Positions 39,547-48,964 of a stretch of 64,000 nt of DNA are shown here, one piece after another; position 1 is the stretch's first letter, and the number at the start of each line of letters is the position of its first letter. The position numbers and the translations under genes were made by a program. The stretch comes from Amycolatopsis vancoresmycina (GTDB lineage Bacteria > Actinomycetota > Actinomycetes > Mycobacteriales > Pseudonocardiaceae): the NCBI RefSeq assembly GCF_000716785.1, contig NZ_JNYY01000032.1:1-64000 (forward strand), read 5' to 3'. A model generated the notes under the pieces. That model worked only from the letters and a program-made list of their open reading frames with translations. It searched no databases and was not told the origin of the DNA.

Positions 39547-42360
39547 ATGATCTTCCGTGTGCAACCGCTCACGGACGGTGCTGTCCGCCTGATCGGCCGG
39601 GACGGTGAGCTGTCCCGGCTGACCGCCTGGGTGCACGAAGTCGCCGCCGGCCGCGGGCGGGCCGTCCTGGTGGACGGTGAACCGGGCATCGGCAAGACCG
39701 CCCTCGTCCAAGCCGCCTGCGCGGCCGCCGCCCGGTCCGGGTGCCAGGTCTTCCGGGGCGCCGGCGACGAACTCGGGCAGGCGCTGCCCCTGCTCCCCCT
39801 GCTGGACGCGTTGCGGATCACCGGTTCCGCGCCGGATCCCCGGCGGGGAGCCATCGCCGGGCTCCTGCGCGGCGACACCGCGCGCGGCACGGGGACGGAC
39901 CTCGCCGCGGCGGCCGCCGAGCAGCTGCTGATCCTGGTCGACGAGCTCTGCCAGGCCGGCCCGGTGGTGCTGGTGGTCGACGAGCTGCAGTGGGCCGACC
40001 GCGCGACCGTGGCGGTGTGGGGCAGGCTCGCCCGGTCGGTCCGGCAGCTGCCGCTGCTCCTGGTCGGCGTGCTGCGCCCGGTCCCGCGCCGCGACGACCT
40101 GCGCGCGCTGCGGCGGATCGTCGGGCCCGCCGAACGGCTGCGCGTCGGGCGGCTCACCGACCCGGCCGCGCTCGAGCTGGTGGCGGAGCTGGCCGGCGGC
40201 AAACCGGGCGACCGGCTCGGGCAGCTCGCCGACGGCGCCGCCGGCAACCCCCTCTACCTCACCGAGCTGCTCGACGCCCTGGCCCGCGGTGCCTGCCTCG
40301 CCGTCGACGAAGCCGGGATCGCGGAGCTGACCGGCGGGCCGGCCCCCGACTCGCTGCCGGAAGCGATCGCCGACCGGCTCGGCTTCCTCTCGGAGCGGAC
40401 GCGGACCGTGCTGCGGGCGGCCGCGCTGCTCGGCGTCGGCTTCTCGGTCGCGGACCTGACGGTCGTCGCCGAGGCCGAGCTGCCGGTGCTCCTGGCCGCG
40501 CTCGACGAAGCACGGGCGGCCGGGGTGCTGGTGGCCGCCGGCGACGACCTGGCCTTCCGGCACCCCCTGATCCGCCAGGCCCTGTACGACGAGCTGCCCG
40601 CCGGGGTCCGGGTCGTGTGGCACCGGGCCGCCGCGCGGGCGCTGGCCGACGCCGGTGCCCCGGTCGAGCGGGTCGCCCGGCAGCTGCTGCCCACGGTGTC
40701 CGGCGGGGACGGCGGCGAACCGGTGCCCGGCTGGGTCATCGGCTGGCTGCTCGGCGCCGCCACCGCGCTGACCGGCCAGGCCCCCGAGGTCGCGGTCGCG
40801 CTGCTGCGCCGGGCGGTGCGCGATAGCACGGCGGCCGCGCTGAGCTGCCGCCTGGCCGAGGCCCTCTACCGGGTCGGCGACTTCGCCGAAGCCGAGCGGG
40901 TCGCCGAGCGCGCGCTCGGCCGGGCCGACGACCCGGACCTGCGCGTCGACCTGCTCACGACGGTGACGCAGTGCCGGGCGATGACCGGCCGCTCGGCCGA
41001 GTCCCTCGCCGCGCTGGACCGGGCGGCGGCCGCGCCGGGCCTGCCCGCCCGGCACCGGGCGCGGCTGCTGGTGCTCACCGCGCGGACGCACCGCGATCTC
41101 GGCGAGGTCGACACCGCCGCCCGCGTCGCCGCCGAAGCGCTGGCCGGCGCGGGCGAGGACCACTGGGCGACCGGGTGGGCGCTGCACGTGCTGAGCCTGG
41201 TCGCGATGATGCGCGGCGAGTGGACCGAAGCGCTGCCGCTGTTCGAACGCGCGATGGCCACCGCCGCGGGCGACCCCGCGCTCACCGACCTCGGGCTGCT
41301 GCTGCGCATCAACCAGGCGGTCACCTTCGGCGCGCTCGACCGCTACCCCGACGCGCTCGCCGCCGCCGAGCGGGCCCGCGAACGGGCCGACCGCGCCGGG
41401 AGCGTGGTGCGGCTGACCCAGGCGCAGAGCGCGCTCGGCCAGCTGCTGCTGGGCAGCGGCCGCTGGGACGACGCCGTGGCGGAGGTGGACGTCGTCCCGG
41501 ACGACCTCAAGGACCCGAGCGTGGCGTGCTGCGACCACGGCGTGGCGGCGATCATCTGCTTCCACCGCGGCGAGACGGCCGAAGCGCACCGGCACCTGGA
41601 GGCGGCGGCCCCGTGCGCGGAGCGGATCGGCGGCCGGGTGGTCGAATCGCTGGCGTTGGCGCGCAGCCTCGCCTTCGAGCAGGCCGGCGAACCGGAGCGG
41701 GCGCTCGCCACGCTGACCGCCGCACTGACCGGCGAGGACGAAGGCGAGGGCCTGCTCGGGGACGCCGTCCGGCTGGCCGTGGAGATCGGCGACGCCGCCA
41801 CCGCGGCGGAGATCGGGGCCCGGGTCCGCGCGATCACGGCCGGGGCGGCCGTCCCGCACCGCAAGGCGCTGGGCCGGTACTGCCAGGGGATGACCGACCG
41901 GGACCCGGCGGCGTTGCTGCGCGCGGCCGACGGTTACCGCGACGCGGGCCGCCCCCTCCCCCGCGCGAAGGCACTGGAAGCGGCGGCGATCGCGTTCGCC
42001 GAAGCGGGCGACCGGGGTTCCGCGCGGGCGGCGTTCACGCACACGCTGGACCTGTGCGGCAGCCTGGGCGCGCACTGGGACGTGGCCCGGCTGCGCGCCC
42101 GCTTCCGCGGCTTCGGCATCCGGCGCGGCCCGACGGTGAAGCACCGCCAGGCCACGCACGGCTGGGACAGCCTCACGCCGACGGAGACCAAGATCGCCGG
42201 CCTGGTGGTGGCGGGCCTGTCGAACCCGCAGATCGCGGCGCGGCTGTTCCTGTCGCCGCGCACGGTCGCCACCCACGTTTCGCACATCCTGGCCAAGCTC
42301 GGCGTGCACTCCCGCATCGACATCGCCCGCGAAGCGACCCGCAACTCGGCGTCGGGCTAG
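39547..42360 (+). CDS. LuxR-type ATPase regulator (LAL family)
   Basis: A 937-residue regulator. Residues 10-300 form an AAA/NB-ARC-like ATPase: Walker A GEPGIGKT (44-51) and VVLVVDELQWAD (Walker B). A long middle of TPR-like helical repeats (for example ADAGAPVERVARQLLPTVSG) follows, and the C-terminus is a LuxR HTH, LTPTETKIAGLVVAGLSNPQ, IAARLFLSPRTVATHVSHIL. Start is unclear: ATG 39547 or TTG 39523, which has GGAG eight bases upstream. LAL regulators such as MalT sense small inducers. No target is visible; the secreted peptide gene is divergent 0.24 kb away. Confidence 0.88.
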   Translation: MIFRVQPLTDGAVRLIGRDGELSRLTAWVHEVAAGRGRAVLVDGEPGIGKTALVQAACAAAARSGCQVFRGAGDELGQALPLLPLLDALRITGSAPDPRRGAIAGLLRGDTARGTGTDLAAAAAEQLLILVDELCQAGPVVLVVDELQWADRATVAVWGRLARSVRQLPLLLVGVLRPVPRRDDLRALRRIVGPAERLRVGRLTDPAALELVAELAGGKPGDRLGQLADGAAGNPLYLTELLDALARGACLAVDEAGIAELTGGPAPDSLPEAIADRLGFLSERTRTVLRAAALLGVGFSVADLTVVAEAELPVLLAALDEARAAGVLVAAGDDLAFRHPLIRQALYDELPAGVRVVWHRAAARALADAGAPVERVARQLLPTVSGGDGGEPVPGWVIGWLLGAATALTGQAPEVAVALLRRAVRDSTAAALSCRLAEALYRVGDFAEAERVAERALGRADDPDLRVDLLTTVTQCRAMTGRSAESLAALDRAAAAPGLPARHRARLLVLTARTHRDLGEVDTAARVAAEALAGAGEDHWATGWALHVLSLVAMMRGEWTEALPLFERAMATAAGDPALTDLGLLLRINQAVTFGALDRYPDALAAAERARERADRAGSVVRLTQAQSALGQLLLGSGRWDDAVAEVDVVPDDLKDPSVACCDHGVAAIICFHRGETAEAHRHLEAAAPCAERIGGRVVESLALARSLAFEQAGEPERALATLTAALTGEDEGEGLLGDAVRLAVEIGDAATAAEIGARVRAITAGAAVPHRKALGRYCQGMTDRDPAALLRAADGYRDAGRPLPRAKALEAAAIAFAEAGDRGSARAAFTHTLDLCGSLGAHWDVARLRARFRGFGIRRGPTVKHRQATHGWDSLTPTETKIAGLVVAGLSNPQIAARLFLSPRTVATHVSHILAKLGVHSRIDIAREATRNSASG

Positions 42361-42899
42361 CTCGTCCCGGAGTGGCGGATCCGGCTCCACAGCGGCACGA
42401 CGAACCACCACAGCGCGAACCACGCCAGTGCCCCGGCGGTGAACCACGCGGCGAGCGCGGGCCCGAGCGTGACGCTGAGGATCAGCAGCAGCGCGGAGCC
42501 GATGGAGAGCATCAGCAGCGTCAGCCCGCACAACGCGAACCGGCTGGACGCGAGCACGAGCTGCCGCTTCAGCCGCCGCTGGTAGACCAGCCGGTGAAAG
42601 GCGGCCGGCGCGATCAGCAGCGCGGTGGCGGCCGCCCCGAGCACCAGCGCGGCCACGTAGACGCGCCGCTCGAAGTCGGTCAGCGTCGCGAACCGCGGCG
42701 TGAAGGCGACGGTGAGCAGGAAGGCGAGCAGCAGCTGCACCCCGGTCTGCGCCACTCGCACTTCCTGCAGTATTTCGGCGTAGTTCCGGTCCAGCCGCTG
42801 CACCGGCGTTTCGCGGCGCACCGCGAAGTTCCACTGGTCGTGGGCGTCCGGGAGCTCGTGGAGGTCCGGATGGGTTCGGTCGATTCCGTTCACCTTCAT
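42357..42899 (-). CDS. DUF6328-like membrane protein
   Basis: A 180-residue protein: MKVNGIDRTHPDLHELPDA, RRETPVQRLDRNYAEILQEV, RVAQTGVQLLLAFLLTVAFT, with about four membrane helices, as in DUF6328 proteins. Its TAG shares four bases with the LuxR stop (CTAG at 42357-42360). Start is taken at MKVNG; a 29-residue upstream extension is possible but poor. Function is unknown. Confidence 0.72.
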   Translation of the reverse strand: MKVNGIDRTHPDLHELPDAHDQWNFAVRRETPVQRLDRNYAEILQEVRVAQTGVQLLLAFLLTVAFTPRFATLTDFERRVYVAALVLGAAATALLIAPAAFHRLVYQRRLKRQLVLASSRFALCGLTLLMLSIGSALLLILSVTLGPALAAWFTAGALAWFALWWFVVPLWSRIRHSGTS

Positions 42900-43005
42900 G
42901 CCGTGAACCGTCCCGCGAACGGCCGGTCGAGACATCGGTCGGTCAAGGGATGTGGGAAGGCTCCGACGGCGGGCAGGGAACGGCACCCACCGGGTCCGGC
43001 GGGGC

Positions 43006-43377
43006 TCAGTCAGCCGCGGCGGCGTTCGCGCGGTCGATCGCCGCCATGTTCTCCTCCGCCCACGTGCGCAACGCCGCGAGCGGTACCTCCAGGGACTGGC
43101 CCAAAACCGTCAGGCGGTAATGGACCCTCGGTGGGACCGTCGGCTCCACGCGGCGGGCCACCAGGCCGTCGCGGGTGAGGCTCTGCAGCGTCACCGACAG
43201 CATCTTCTGTGACACGCCCGGGATGCGGCGCTGCAGCTCGGCGAACCGCACCTCGTCCTCGCCCGCCTCGGCCAGGACCTTCACCGCCATCGAGGTCCAC
43301 TTCGTGCCGATGCGGTCCAGGAGGCGGCGGGTCGGGCATGCCGGGTCGAAGAGGTCTCCCTTGCCGGAGGGGGTCAC
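43006..43377 (-). CDS. HxlR-family transcriptional regulator
   Basis: A 123-residue winged-helix protein: CPTRRLLDRIGTKWTSMAVK, FAELQRRIPGVSQKMLSVTL, GLVARRVEPTVPPRVHYRLT. Starts at GTG 43377 and is divergent from the alpha/beta hydrolase at 43477, with three GGTNACC repeats between them. It probably regulates that hydrolase and itself; the signal is unknown. Confidence 0.9.
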   Translation of the reverse strand: MTPSGKGDLFDPACPTRRLLDRIGTKWTSMAVKVLAEAGEDEVRFAELQRRIPGVSQKMLSVTLQSLTRDGLVARRVEPTVPPRVHYRLTVLGQSLEVPLAALRTWAEENMAAIDRANAAAAD

Positions 43378-43426
43378 CTGGAGCTCACCACCTGTTCGCG
43401 AAGTGCCGTCTTGGCGTGGCCGGGCT

Positions 43427-43461
43427 GGTTACCTAGCCTCATCTGGTCACCAATGGTAACC
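43427..43461. promoter_or_regulatory. Three GGTNACC boxes between HxlR and hydrolase genes
   Basis: GGTTACC (43427-43433), GGTCACC (43445-43451) and GGTAACC (43455-43461) lie just upstream of the hydrolase ribosome-binding site. HxlR-type regulators commonly bind such short repeats; this is inferred. Confidence 0.5.
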
Positions 43462-43476
43462 ACCGAAGGAGTCAAC

Positions 43477-44280
43477 GTGCGCGAGCAGCGGGTCAGGGCG
43501 AACGGCATCGAGATCAACGTCGCCGTCGCCGGAGCGGGACCGGCGTTGCTGCTGCTGCACGGCTTCCCGCACACCTGGCGCCTCTGGACCGCCGTCATCC
43601 TGCACCTGGCCCGGCACCACCGGGTCATCGCCCCGGACCTGCGCGGCCTCGGGGCCTCCACCCGCGCCGCCGGGGGCTACGACGCCGGCACCCTCGCCGC
43701 CGACGCCGAAGCGCTGCTCGACGCCTTGGGCGAGCCGGTTGCGACCGTTGCCGGGATCGATGCCGGTGCCGCGCCCGCCTTCCTGCTCGCCATGCGGCGG
43801 CCCGGGCGGGTGCGGCGGCTCGTGCTCATGGAGGCACAGCTCGGGCAGCTGCCCGGGGGCTTCGCGACACCGCCGTGGTGGTTCGGGTTCCACGCCGTCC
43901 CCGGGCTCGCCGAGACCGTCCTCGCCGGGCACGAGGCGGACTACCTCGGGTGGTTCCTCGACGCCGGCACCCGGGGCCGCGGGGTGCCGCCCGCGATCCG
44001 GGACCACTTCACCGCGGCCTACACCGGGCGCGAAGCCCTGCGCTGCGCCTTCGAGCACTACCGGGCCATGCCCGAAACCGCGGCTCAGATCGCCGCCGCC
44101 ACCGCGGCCGGCCGGCTCACCGTGCCCACCGTGGCGATCGGCGCCCAGCCGGTCGGGGACGCCCTCGCGCGCCAGCTGCGCCCGGTGACCGACGACCTCA
44201 CCGCCCACCTCGTCGAAGACTGCGGCCACATCATTCCGCTGGACCGCCCGGAAGCCCTCCTGCCGCTGCTGACCGCCTGA
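43477..44280 (+). CDS. Alpha/beta hydrolase with Asp nucleophile (epoxide hydrolase-like)
   Basis: A 267-residue hydrolase: oxyanion segment LLLLHGFPHTWRLW, APDLRGLGAS, the nucleophile elbow VAGIDAGAAP (G-x-D-x-G, aspartate not serine) and the histidine loop EDCGHIIPLDRPE. An aspartate nucleophile is characteristic of epoxide hydrolases and dehalogenases. AAGGAG (43466-43471) precedes GTG 43477. It is controlled by the divergent HxlR gene and is convergent with 44283. Confidence 0.85.
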   Translation: MREQRVRANGIEINVAVAGAGPALLLLHGFPHTWRLWTAVILHLARHHRVIAPDLRGLGASTRAAGGYDAGTLAADAEALLDALGEPVATVAGIDAGAAPAFLLAMRRPGRVRRLVLMEAQLGQLPGGFATPPWWFGFHAVPGLAETVLAGHEADYLGWFLDAGTRGRGVPPAIRDHFTAAYTGREALRCAFEHYRAMPETAAQIAAATAAGRLTVPTVAIGAQPVGDALARQLRPVTDDLTAHLVEDCGHIIPLDRPEALLPLLTA

Positions 44281-44282
44281 CG

Positions 44283-45110
44283 TCAGCCGAGGCCTTGCCG
44301 CGACAGCCAGTCCTTCGCCACGTCCGCGGCCGGCTCGCCGCCGGAGTCGACCCGTTTGTTCAGCTCGCGCATCCCCTCCGCCGTGAGCTTCGCGCTCACC
44401 GCGTCGACCGCGGCGGCGAAGTCCGCGCCGCGCTCGTCCAAGACCTTCTTGTTCACCGCGGGTACGACGTTCTCGGTCGGCACCATGGCCAGATCGTCCT
44501 TGAGCGCCACGTACTTCGCGTCGCCGGGCAGCGGGCTCACCGAGTCGACCGGGATGACCGTCACCGCCCCGGAGTCGAGCTGCTGCACGCGTGGCCCGAG
44601 CTCCTGGACGGTCCGGAAGCTCGCGTTCGTCAGCTTGTACACGTCCGTGAAGCCCTTGAAGCACGTCAGCCGCTTTTCGCACTCCGGACCACCCGCCAGC
44701 ACGACCTTGTCGAGCTTCTTCAGGTCACTGATGCTCGCGAGGCCCTTCGATTGCGCGAGATCGGCCTTGACGATGTAGGTGTTCTTGTCCTCGGCCGCCG
44801 CGTAGTTCAGCAGCGAGACGCCGCTGGGCTCGAGCAGCTTCGCCAGCTGTTCGTGCTCGCCCTTGGCGTCCTTCACCGGTTCCTTGCCGAAGCCGGCCGC
44901 GATCGCCGAGCCCTGGTACTCCGGGATGAATTGCAGCTCACCGGACTTCAGGGACGGGTAGATCAGCTCCCGCGAGCCCAGGTTCAGCTTGCGCGAAACC
45001 GGATAGCCCTTGGCTTCCAGCGCCTGCGCGTAGATCTCGGCGAGGATCTGGCTGTCGGTGAAGTTGAAGGACGCGACGACGATCGGCGCCCCGCCCTTGC
45101 CCAACCACAT
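44283..45110 (-). CDS. Glycine betaine/osmoprotectant-type substrate-binding protein lacking a signal peptide
   Basis: A 275-residue OpuC/ProX-type binding protein: IVVASFNFTDSQILAEIYAQ, LNLGSRELIYPSLKSGELQF, IPEYQGSAIAAGFG and VIPVDSVSPLPGD. The family is normally an exported lipoprotein, but this frame starts MWLGKGGAP with no hydrophobic or lipobox region and no ribosome-binding site; no signal is found in the open frame upstream either. The gene lies 8 bases after a flavin monooxygenase gene, and no permease or ATPase is nearby. It is probably an N-terminally truncated remnant or needs an upstream start outside the normal rules. Confidence 0.65.
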   Translation of the reverse strand: MWLGKGGAPIVVASFNFTDSQILAEIYAQALEAKGYPVSRKLNLGSRELIYPSLKSGELQFIPEYQGSAIAAGFGKEPVKDAKGEHEQLAKLLEPSGVSLLNYAAAEDKNTYIVKADLAQSKGLASISDLKKLDKVVLAGGPECEKRLTCFKGFTDVYKLTNASFRTVQELGPRVQQLDSGAVTVIPVDSVSPLPGDAKYVALKDDLAMVPTENVVPAVNKKVLDERGADFAAAVDAVSAKLTAEGMRELNKRVDSGGEPAADVAKDWLSRQGLG

Positions 45111-45118
45111 CGTGGGAA

Positions 45119-46408
45119 TCAGCCGGCGAGGTGCGCGCGCAGCGTCGAGCCGGTGTACCCGGTCCGGTACCGGCCCTTCTGCTTCAGGATCGGCACGACG
45201 TGGTCAACGAATGCGGCGAGTTCGCCGGGCAGCGTCGAGCCCATGATGGTGAACCCGTCGACGGCGCCGGCGTCCTGCCAGGTGAGCACGTGGTCGGCGA
45301 GCTGCTCCGGCGTGCCCACGAAGTGGACCTGCCCCGCACCCCCGGTGATCCGCGCGGCGATCTCGCGCAACGGGGCGCCGGGACGCTCGCGCGCCGCTGC
45401 AGCCAGCTGCTGCAGGCGGCTCGACCCGCCGCCGGTTCGCAGCTCGGCGGGCAGCGGGGCGTCCGGGTCGAACGCGTCCGGGTCGAGGCCCGCGGTGTAC
45501 AGCGCGTTCTGCCAGCGGAACTCCGGGCTGGCCAGCTCTTCCAGCCGGGCGGCCCGGGCCTTCGCCTCGGCCTCGGTGCCGCCCAGAGTGATCATCAGGG
45601 CGGGCAGGACGCGCACACGCGCGGGATCCCGGCCCGCCTCGACGATCCCGGCGTCCAGCTCGGCCCGGAACTTCACCGCCGCCGCCAGCGACGGCGGCCC
45701 CGAGAACACCAGCTCCGCGTACCGGGCGGCGAGCCCGATCCCGGCGGCCGATTGTCCCGCCTGGACGAGCACCGGCCGCCCCTGCGGCGACCGCGGGAAC
45801 GGCAGCACGCCTTCGACGTCGTAGAACCGGCCGTGGAAGCGCGGGGCGTGCAGCTTGGCGCGGTCGGCCCAGATCCCGTTCTCGCGGTCGCCGACGATCG
45901 CGTCGCCGTCCCAGCTGTCCCACACCCGCGTGACTACGTCGACGAACTCGTGCGCGCGCTCGTACCGGTCGGCGTGGTCCGGGTGGGCGGGCTCGCCGAA
46001 GTTCGCGGCGGCCAGCGGGGTGATGGTGGTGACGACGTTCCAGCCGGCGCGGCCGCCGCTGAGGTGGTCCAGCGTGGCGAACCGGCGCGCGAGCTCCCAC
46101 GGCTTGTTGTAGGTCGTCGAGCCGGTGCCGATGAGGCCGATCCTCCCGGTGACGGCGGCCAGCGCGGAGAGCACGGCGATCGGGTCGAACTGCGTCTGCG
46201 GGAGGTGGGTGACGCGGTATTCGGCGATGGCGATGTTGTCGGCGAGGAAGACGGAGTCCATCAGCCCGCGCTCGGCGATCCGCGCGATGTCGGCGTAGTA
46301 CGGCAGCCCGAGCACCCCGCGGACGTCGTCCTCGACGACTCGCCACGCGGATTCGTGGTAGCCGTTCGGCCAGATGAAAGCGTTGAAGTGCAGGGATTTT
46401 CCGGTCAT
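45119..46408 (-). CDS. NtaA/SnaA/DszA-type flavin-dependent monooxygenase
   Basis: A 429-residue LLM-family protein: GKSLHFNAFIWPNGYHESAW, LPQTQFDPIAVLSALAAVTG, SGGRAGWNVVTTITPLAAAN and RSPQGRPVLVQAGQSAAGIG, ending KGRYRTGYTGSTLRAHLAG. These are hallmark NtaA/SnaA/DszA motifs. ATG 46408 overlaps the next gene by TGATG. Enzymes of this class oxidise sulphonates, dibenzothiophene or chelators with FMNH2 from a separate reductase, which is not encoded nearby. Confidence 0.9.
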   Translation of the reverse strand: MTGKSLHFNAFIWPNGYHESAWRVVEDDVRGVLGLPYYADIARIAERGLMDSVFLADNIAIAEYRVTHLPQTQFDPIAVLSALAAVTGRIGLIGTGSTTYNKPWELARRFATLDHLSGGRAGWNVVTTITPLAAANFGEPAHPDHADRYERAHEFVDVVTRVWDSWDGDAIVGDRENGIWADRAKLHAPRFHGRFYDVEGVLPFPRSPQGRPVLVQAGQSAAGIGLAARYAELVFSGPPSLAAAVKFRAELDAGIVEAGRDPARVRVLPALMITLGGTEAEAKARAARLEELASPEFRWQNALYTAGLDPDAFDPDAPLPAELRTGGGSSRLQQLAAAARERPGAPLREIAARITGGAGQVHFVGTPEQLADHVLTWQDAGAVDGFTIMGSTLPGELAAFVDHVVPILKQKGRYRTGYTGSTLRAHLAG

Positions 46409-47538
46409 CACGCTCCTTCGACGACGCCGGCGGCGTCCGCGACCGTACGCCCGTGGACGGCGGGGCGCCCGCCGTACGGGTCGTCGCCGGTCCACAGTGG
46501 CGTCGGCGCGGCCGCGCGCACGACGGGCACGACTTCCGAGGCGAAGCGTTCGAGCATGTCGAGCTGCTGTTCGTGCGGGATCATCGTGGGCAGGCTGAAC
46601 GACTGCAGGTCGTGGCCGAAAGCTTCGTGCCACCACAGGATCTTTTCGGCGATCTGCCCGGGACTGCCGACGAGGACCGGGCCGCGCTCGATGGCGTCGT
46701 CGATGGTCGGGAATTCCATCGGGTTGCCGGGCGTGTGGTTCCCCGGCTGGTTGAAGTAGGCGACGATCTTCTCGTACGTCGGGCCGAACGCCTCCCGCGC
46801 TTCCTGCGTGGTGCCGGCCAGGTACAGGAACCCCGCGCCCGCACCGACGAAGGCGAACCGCGGATCGTGGCCGTGTCCGGCGTAGTGCTTGCGGTAGTGC
46901 TCGATCAGCGCGGTGTACCGGTCCCGCGGCTGGAGGGCGTTGGCGGAGAACAGCGGGTCACCCCACTTCGCGGCCAGTTCGGCCGACGTCTCGGTGGTCG
47001 CCGAGCCGTGCCAGACCCGGGGCGCGCCCGCGAACGGCCGTGGCAGGCTCGTCACCCCGTCCAGCGGGCCGCGGAACCGTCCCGACCAGGTGACGTCCTC
47101 CTCCCGCCACAGGCGCCGCAGCAGTTCGTACTTCTCCGCGAGGGCGTCCCACTGGTCGCCGTTCCCGATGCCGAACATCGGCAGCTGACGCAGCTCGTTG
47201 CCCTTGCCGATCACCAGCTCCAGCCGCCCGCGGGAGAGCTGGTCGACCGTGGCGTAGTCCTCCGCCACCCGCAGCGGGTCGTGGAGCGACAGCACCGAGA
47301 CGCCGGTCTGGATCCGCACCCGGCTGGTCGTCGCGGCGATCGCGCCGAGCAGCACGGTGACCCCGCTGCTCAGGAACTGCCCCGCATGCCGTTCCCCGAG
47401 CGCGACGGCGTCGAACCCGAACTCCTCCGCGTGGCGCGCCGACGCGAGTGCCTGCGCGAAGCGCTCGTCGGTACGGACCCGGCGGCCGGTCACCGGGTTC
47501 GTCAGGTGGGGCAGGATGTCCAGGACCTGGAATCTCAT
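46408..47538 (-). CDS. Luciferase-like flavin-dependent monooxygenase
   Basis: A 376-residue LLM protein of the bacterial-luciferase branch: RFAQALASARHAEEFGFDAV, LGERHAGQFLSSGVTVLLGA, YATVDQLSRGRLELVIGKGN and SLPTMIPHEQQLDMLERFA. Overlap with 45119-46408 (TGATG) indicates one operon; ATG 47538 is divergent from the monooxygenase at 47748. It lacks the DszA-type tail of the other three. Confidence 0.88.
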   Translation of the reverse strand: MRFQVLDILPHLTNPVTGRRVRTDERFAQALASARHAEEFGFDAVALGERHAGQFLSSGVTVLLGAIAATTSRVRIQTGVSVLSLHDPLRVAEDYATVDQLSRGRLELVIGKGNELRQLPMFGIGNGDQWDALAEKYELLRRLWREEDVTWSGRFRGPLDGVTSLPRPFAGAPRVWHGSATTETSAELAAKWGDPLFSANALQPRDRYTALIEHYRKHYAGHGHDPRFAFVGAGAGFLYLAGTTQEAREAFGPTYEKIVAYFNQPGNHTPGNPMEFPTIDDAIERGPVLVGSPGQIAEKILWWHEAFGHDLQSFSLPTMIPHEQQLDMLERFASEVVPVVRAAAPTPLWTGDDPYGGRPAVHGRTVADAAGVVEGA

Positions 47539-47747
47539 CGCGTGGCTCCGTCCGCTTCGTGGACCGCGATCATCGTGCCGACGACGGGGCCGGTGCCGTC
47601 AAGTCGTTCCACCGGCCGGGCGGTGCCGGCGGAACCGGCGTTTTATTCCCGTGCCCGGCACTCGTCCCAGCAGTTGGCCGCGGCCGCCCGGCGGGCGCGA
47701 TCCGGCGCACACTGCGAAGCGAGTCGATGAGGAAGGGGAACGCGGGG

Positions 47748-48953
47748 ATGGCATCAGGAACCGGGCCGCGGATCGCCGTCGCACTGGACGGGGCGGGGTG
47801 GCACCCCGCTGCCTGGCGCGAACCCGGCGCCCGGCCCCGCGAGCTGCTCACCGCCGGCTACTGGGCCGACGTCGTCCGCGAAGCCGAGGCCGGGAAGCTG
47901 GACTTCGTCACCTTCGAAGACTCGCTGGCGCTGCAGACCGTGCACCCCCTCGACCGGCCCGGCGAGCGGACCGGCATCGTCCAGGGCCGGCTCGACGCCG
48001 TGCTCGTCGCCGCCCGCGTCGCCCCGCTGACCTCGCGCATCGGGCTGGTGCCGACCGCCGTGGTCACCCACACCGAGCCGTTCCACCTGTCCAAGGCCAT
48101 CGCCACCCTCGACTACGTCAGCACCGGACGCGCCGGGGTGCGCGTGCAGGTCGCCGGGCGCGCCGACGACAACCGGCACTTCGGGCGCCGCGAGTTCGGC
48201 GAGTTCCGGCTCGAGGACGCCGCCGAGCCGGACAAGCCGAGCCCGCTGGCCGAACTGTTCGACGAAGCCGCGGACTACGTCGAGGTGCTGCGCCGGCTGT
48301 GGGACAGCTGGGAGGACGACGCCGAGATCCGCGACGTCGCCACCGGCCGGTTCGTCGACCGGGACAAGCTGCACTACATCGACTTCACCGGCCGCTGGTT
48401 CTCGGTCAAGGGCCCGTCGATCACCCCGCGGCCGCCGCAGGGCCAGCCGCCGGTCACCGCGCTGGCCCACGCCGCCGTCCCCTACCGGCTCGCCGCCCGC
48501 TCCGCCGACGTCGTCTACGTGACCCCGTTCGACCGCGGGCAGGCCGGTGCGATCGTCGCCGAGGTGCGCGACGAGCAGGAGAAGGCCGGGCGCGGCGCCG
48601 AGACCCTGCACGTCTTCGGCGACGTCGTCGTGTTCCTCGGCGAGACCGAGCAGGCCGCCGCCGACCGCAAGGCCCGGCTCGACGACCTGGCCGGCGAGGA
48701 GTTCACCTCCGACGCCCACGTCTTCACCGGCACCCCGGCCGGCCTCGCCGACCTGCTGCTCGACTGGCACGCCGCCGGGCTGTCCGGCTTCCGGCTGCGC
48801 CCGGGCGCGGTCCCGCACGACCTGACCGCCGTCACCCGCGGCCTGGTGCCCGAGCTGCACTCCCGCGGGGCCTTCCGCACCGAGTACGAGGCGAGCACCC
48901 TGCGCGGGCTGCTCGGCCTCGCCCGCCCCGCCAACCGCTACGCCGCCGTCTGA
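47748..48953 (+). CDS. Luciferase-like flavin-dependent monooxygenase
   Basis: A 401-residue LLM protein: IAVALDGAGWHPAAWREPGA, FVTFEDSLALQTVHPLDRPG, AATLDYVSTGRAGVRVQVAG-like ATLDYVSTGRAGVRVQVAG and the tail RGAFRTEYEASTLRGLLGL. AAGGGG lies at 47734-47739; ATG 47727 is a weaker alternative start. It is followed by 48965-50308 after 11 bases and belongs to that operon. Confidence 0.87.
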   Translation: MASGTGPRIAVALDGAGWHPAAWREPGARPRELLTAGYWADVVREAEAGKLDFVTFEDSLALQTVHPLDRPGERTGIVQGRLDAVLVAARVAPLTSRIGLVPTAVVTHTEPFHLSKAIATLDYVSTGRAGVRVQVAGRADDNRHFGRREFGEFRLEDAAEPDKPSPLAELFDEAADYVEVLRRLWDSWEDDAEIRDVATGRFVDRDKLHYIDFTGRWFSVKGPSITPRPPQGQPPVTALAHAAVPYRLAARSADVVYVTPFDRGQAGAIVAEVRDEQEKAGRGAETLHVFGDVVVFLGETEQAAADRKARLDDLAGEEFTSDAHVFTGTPAGLADLLLDWHAAGLSGFRLRPGAVPHDLTAVTRGLVPELHSRGAFRTEYEASTLRGLLGLARPANRYAAV

Positions 48954-48964
48954 GGAGGCCCGTG

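Noticed and set aside
39505..42834. Very long minus-strand open frame opposite the LuxR-type regulator
   Set aside because: It is proline/arginine-rich with no domain, and the plus-strand protein has clear motifs; a high-GC shadow.
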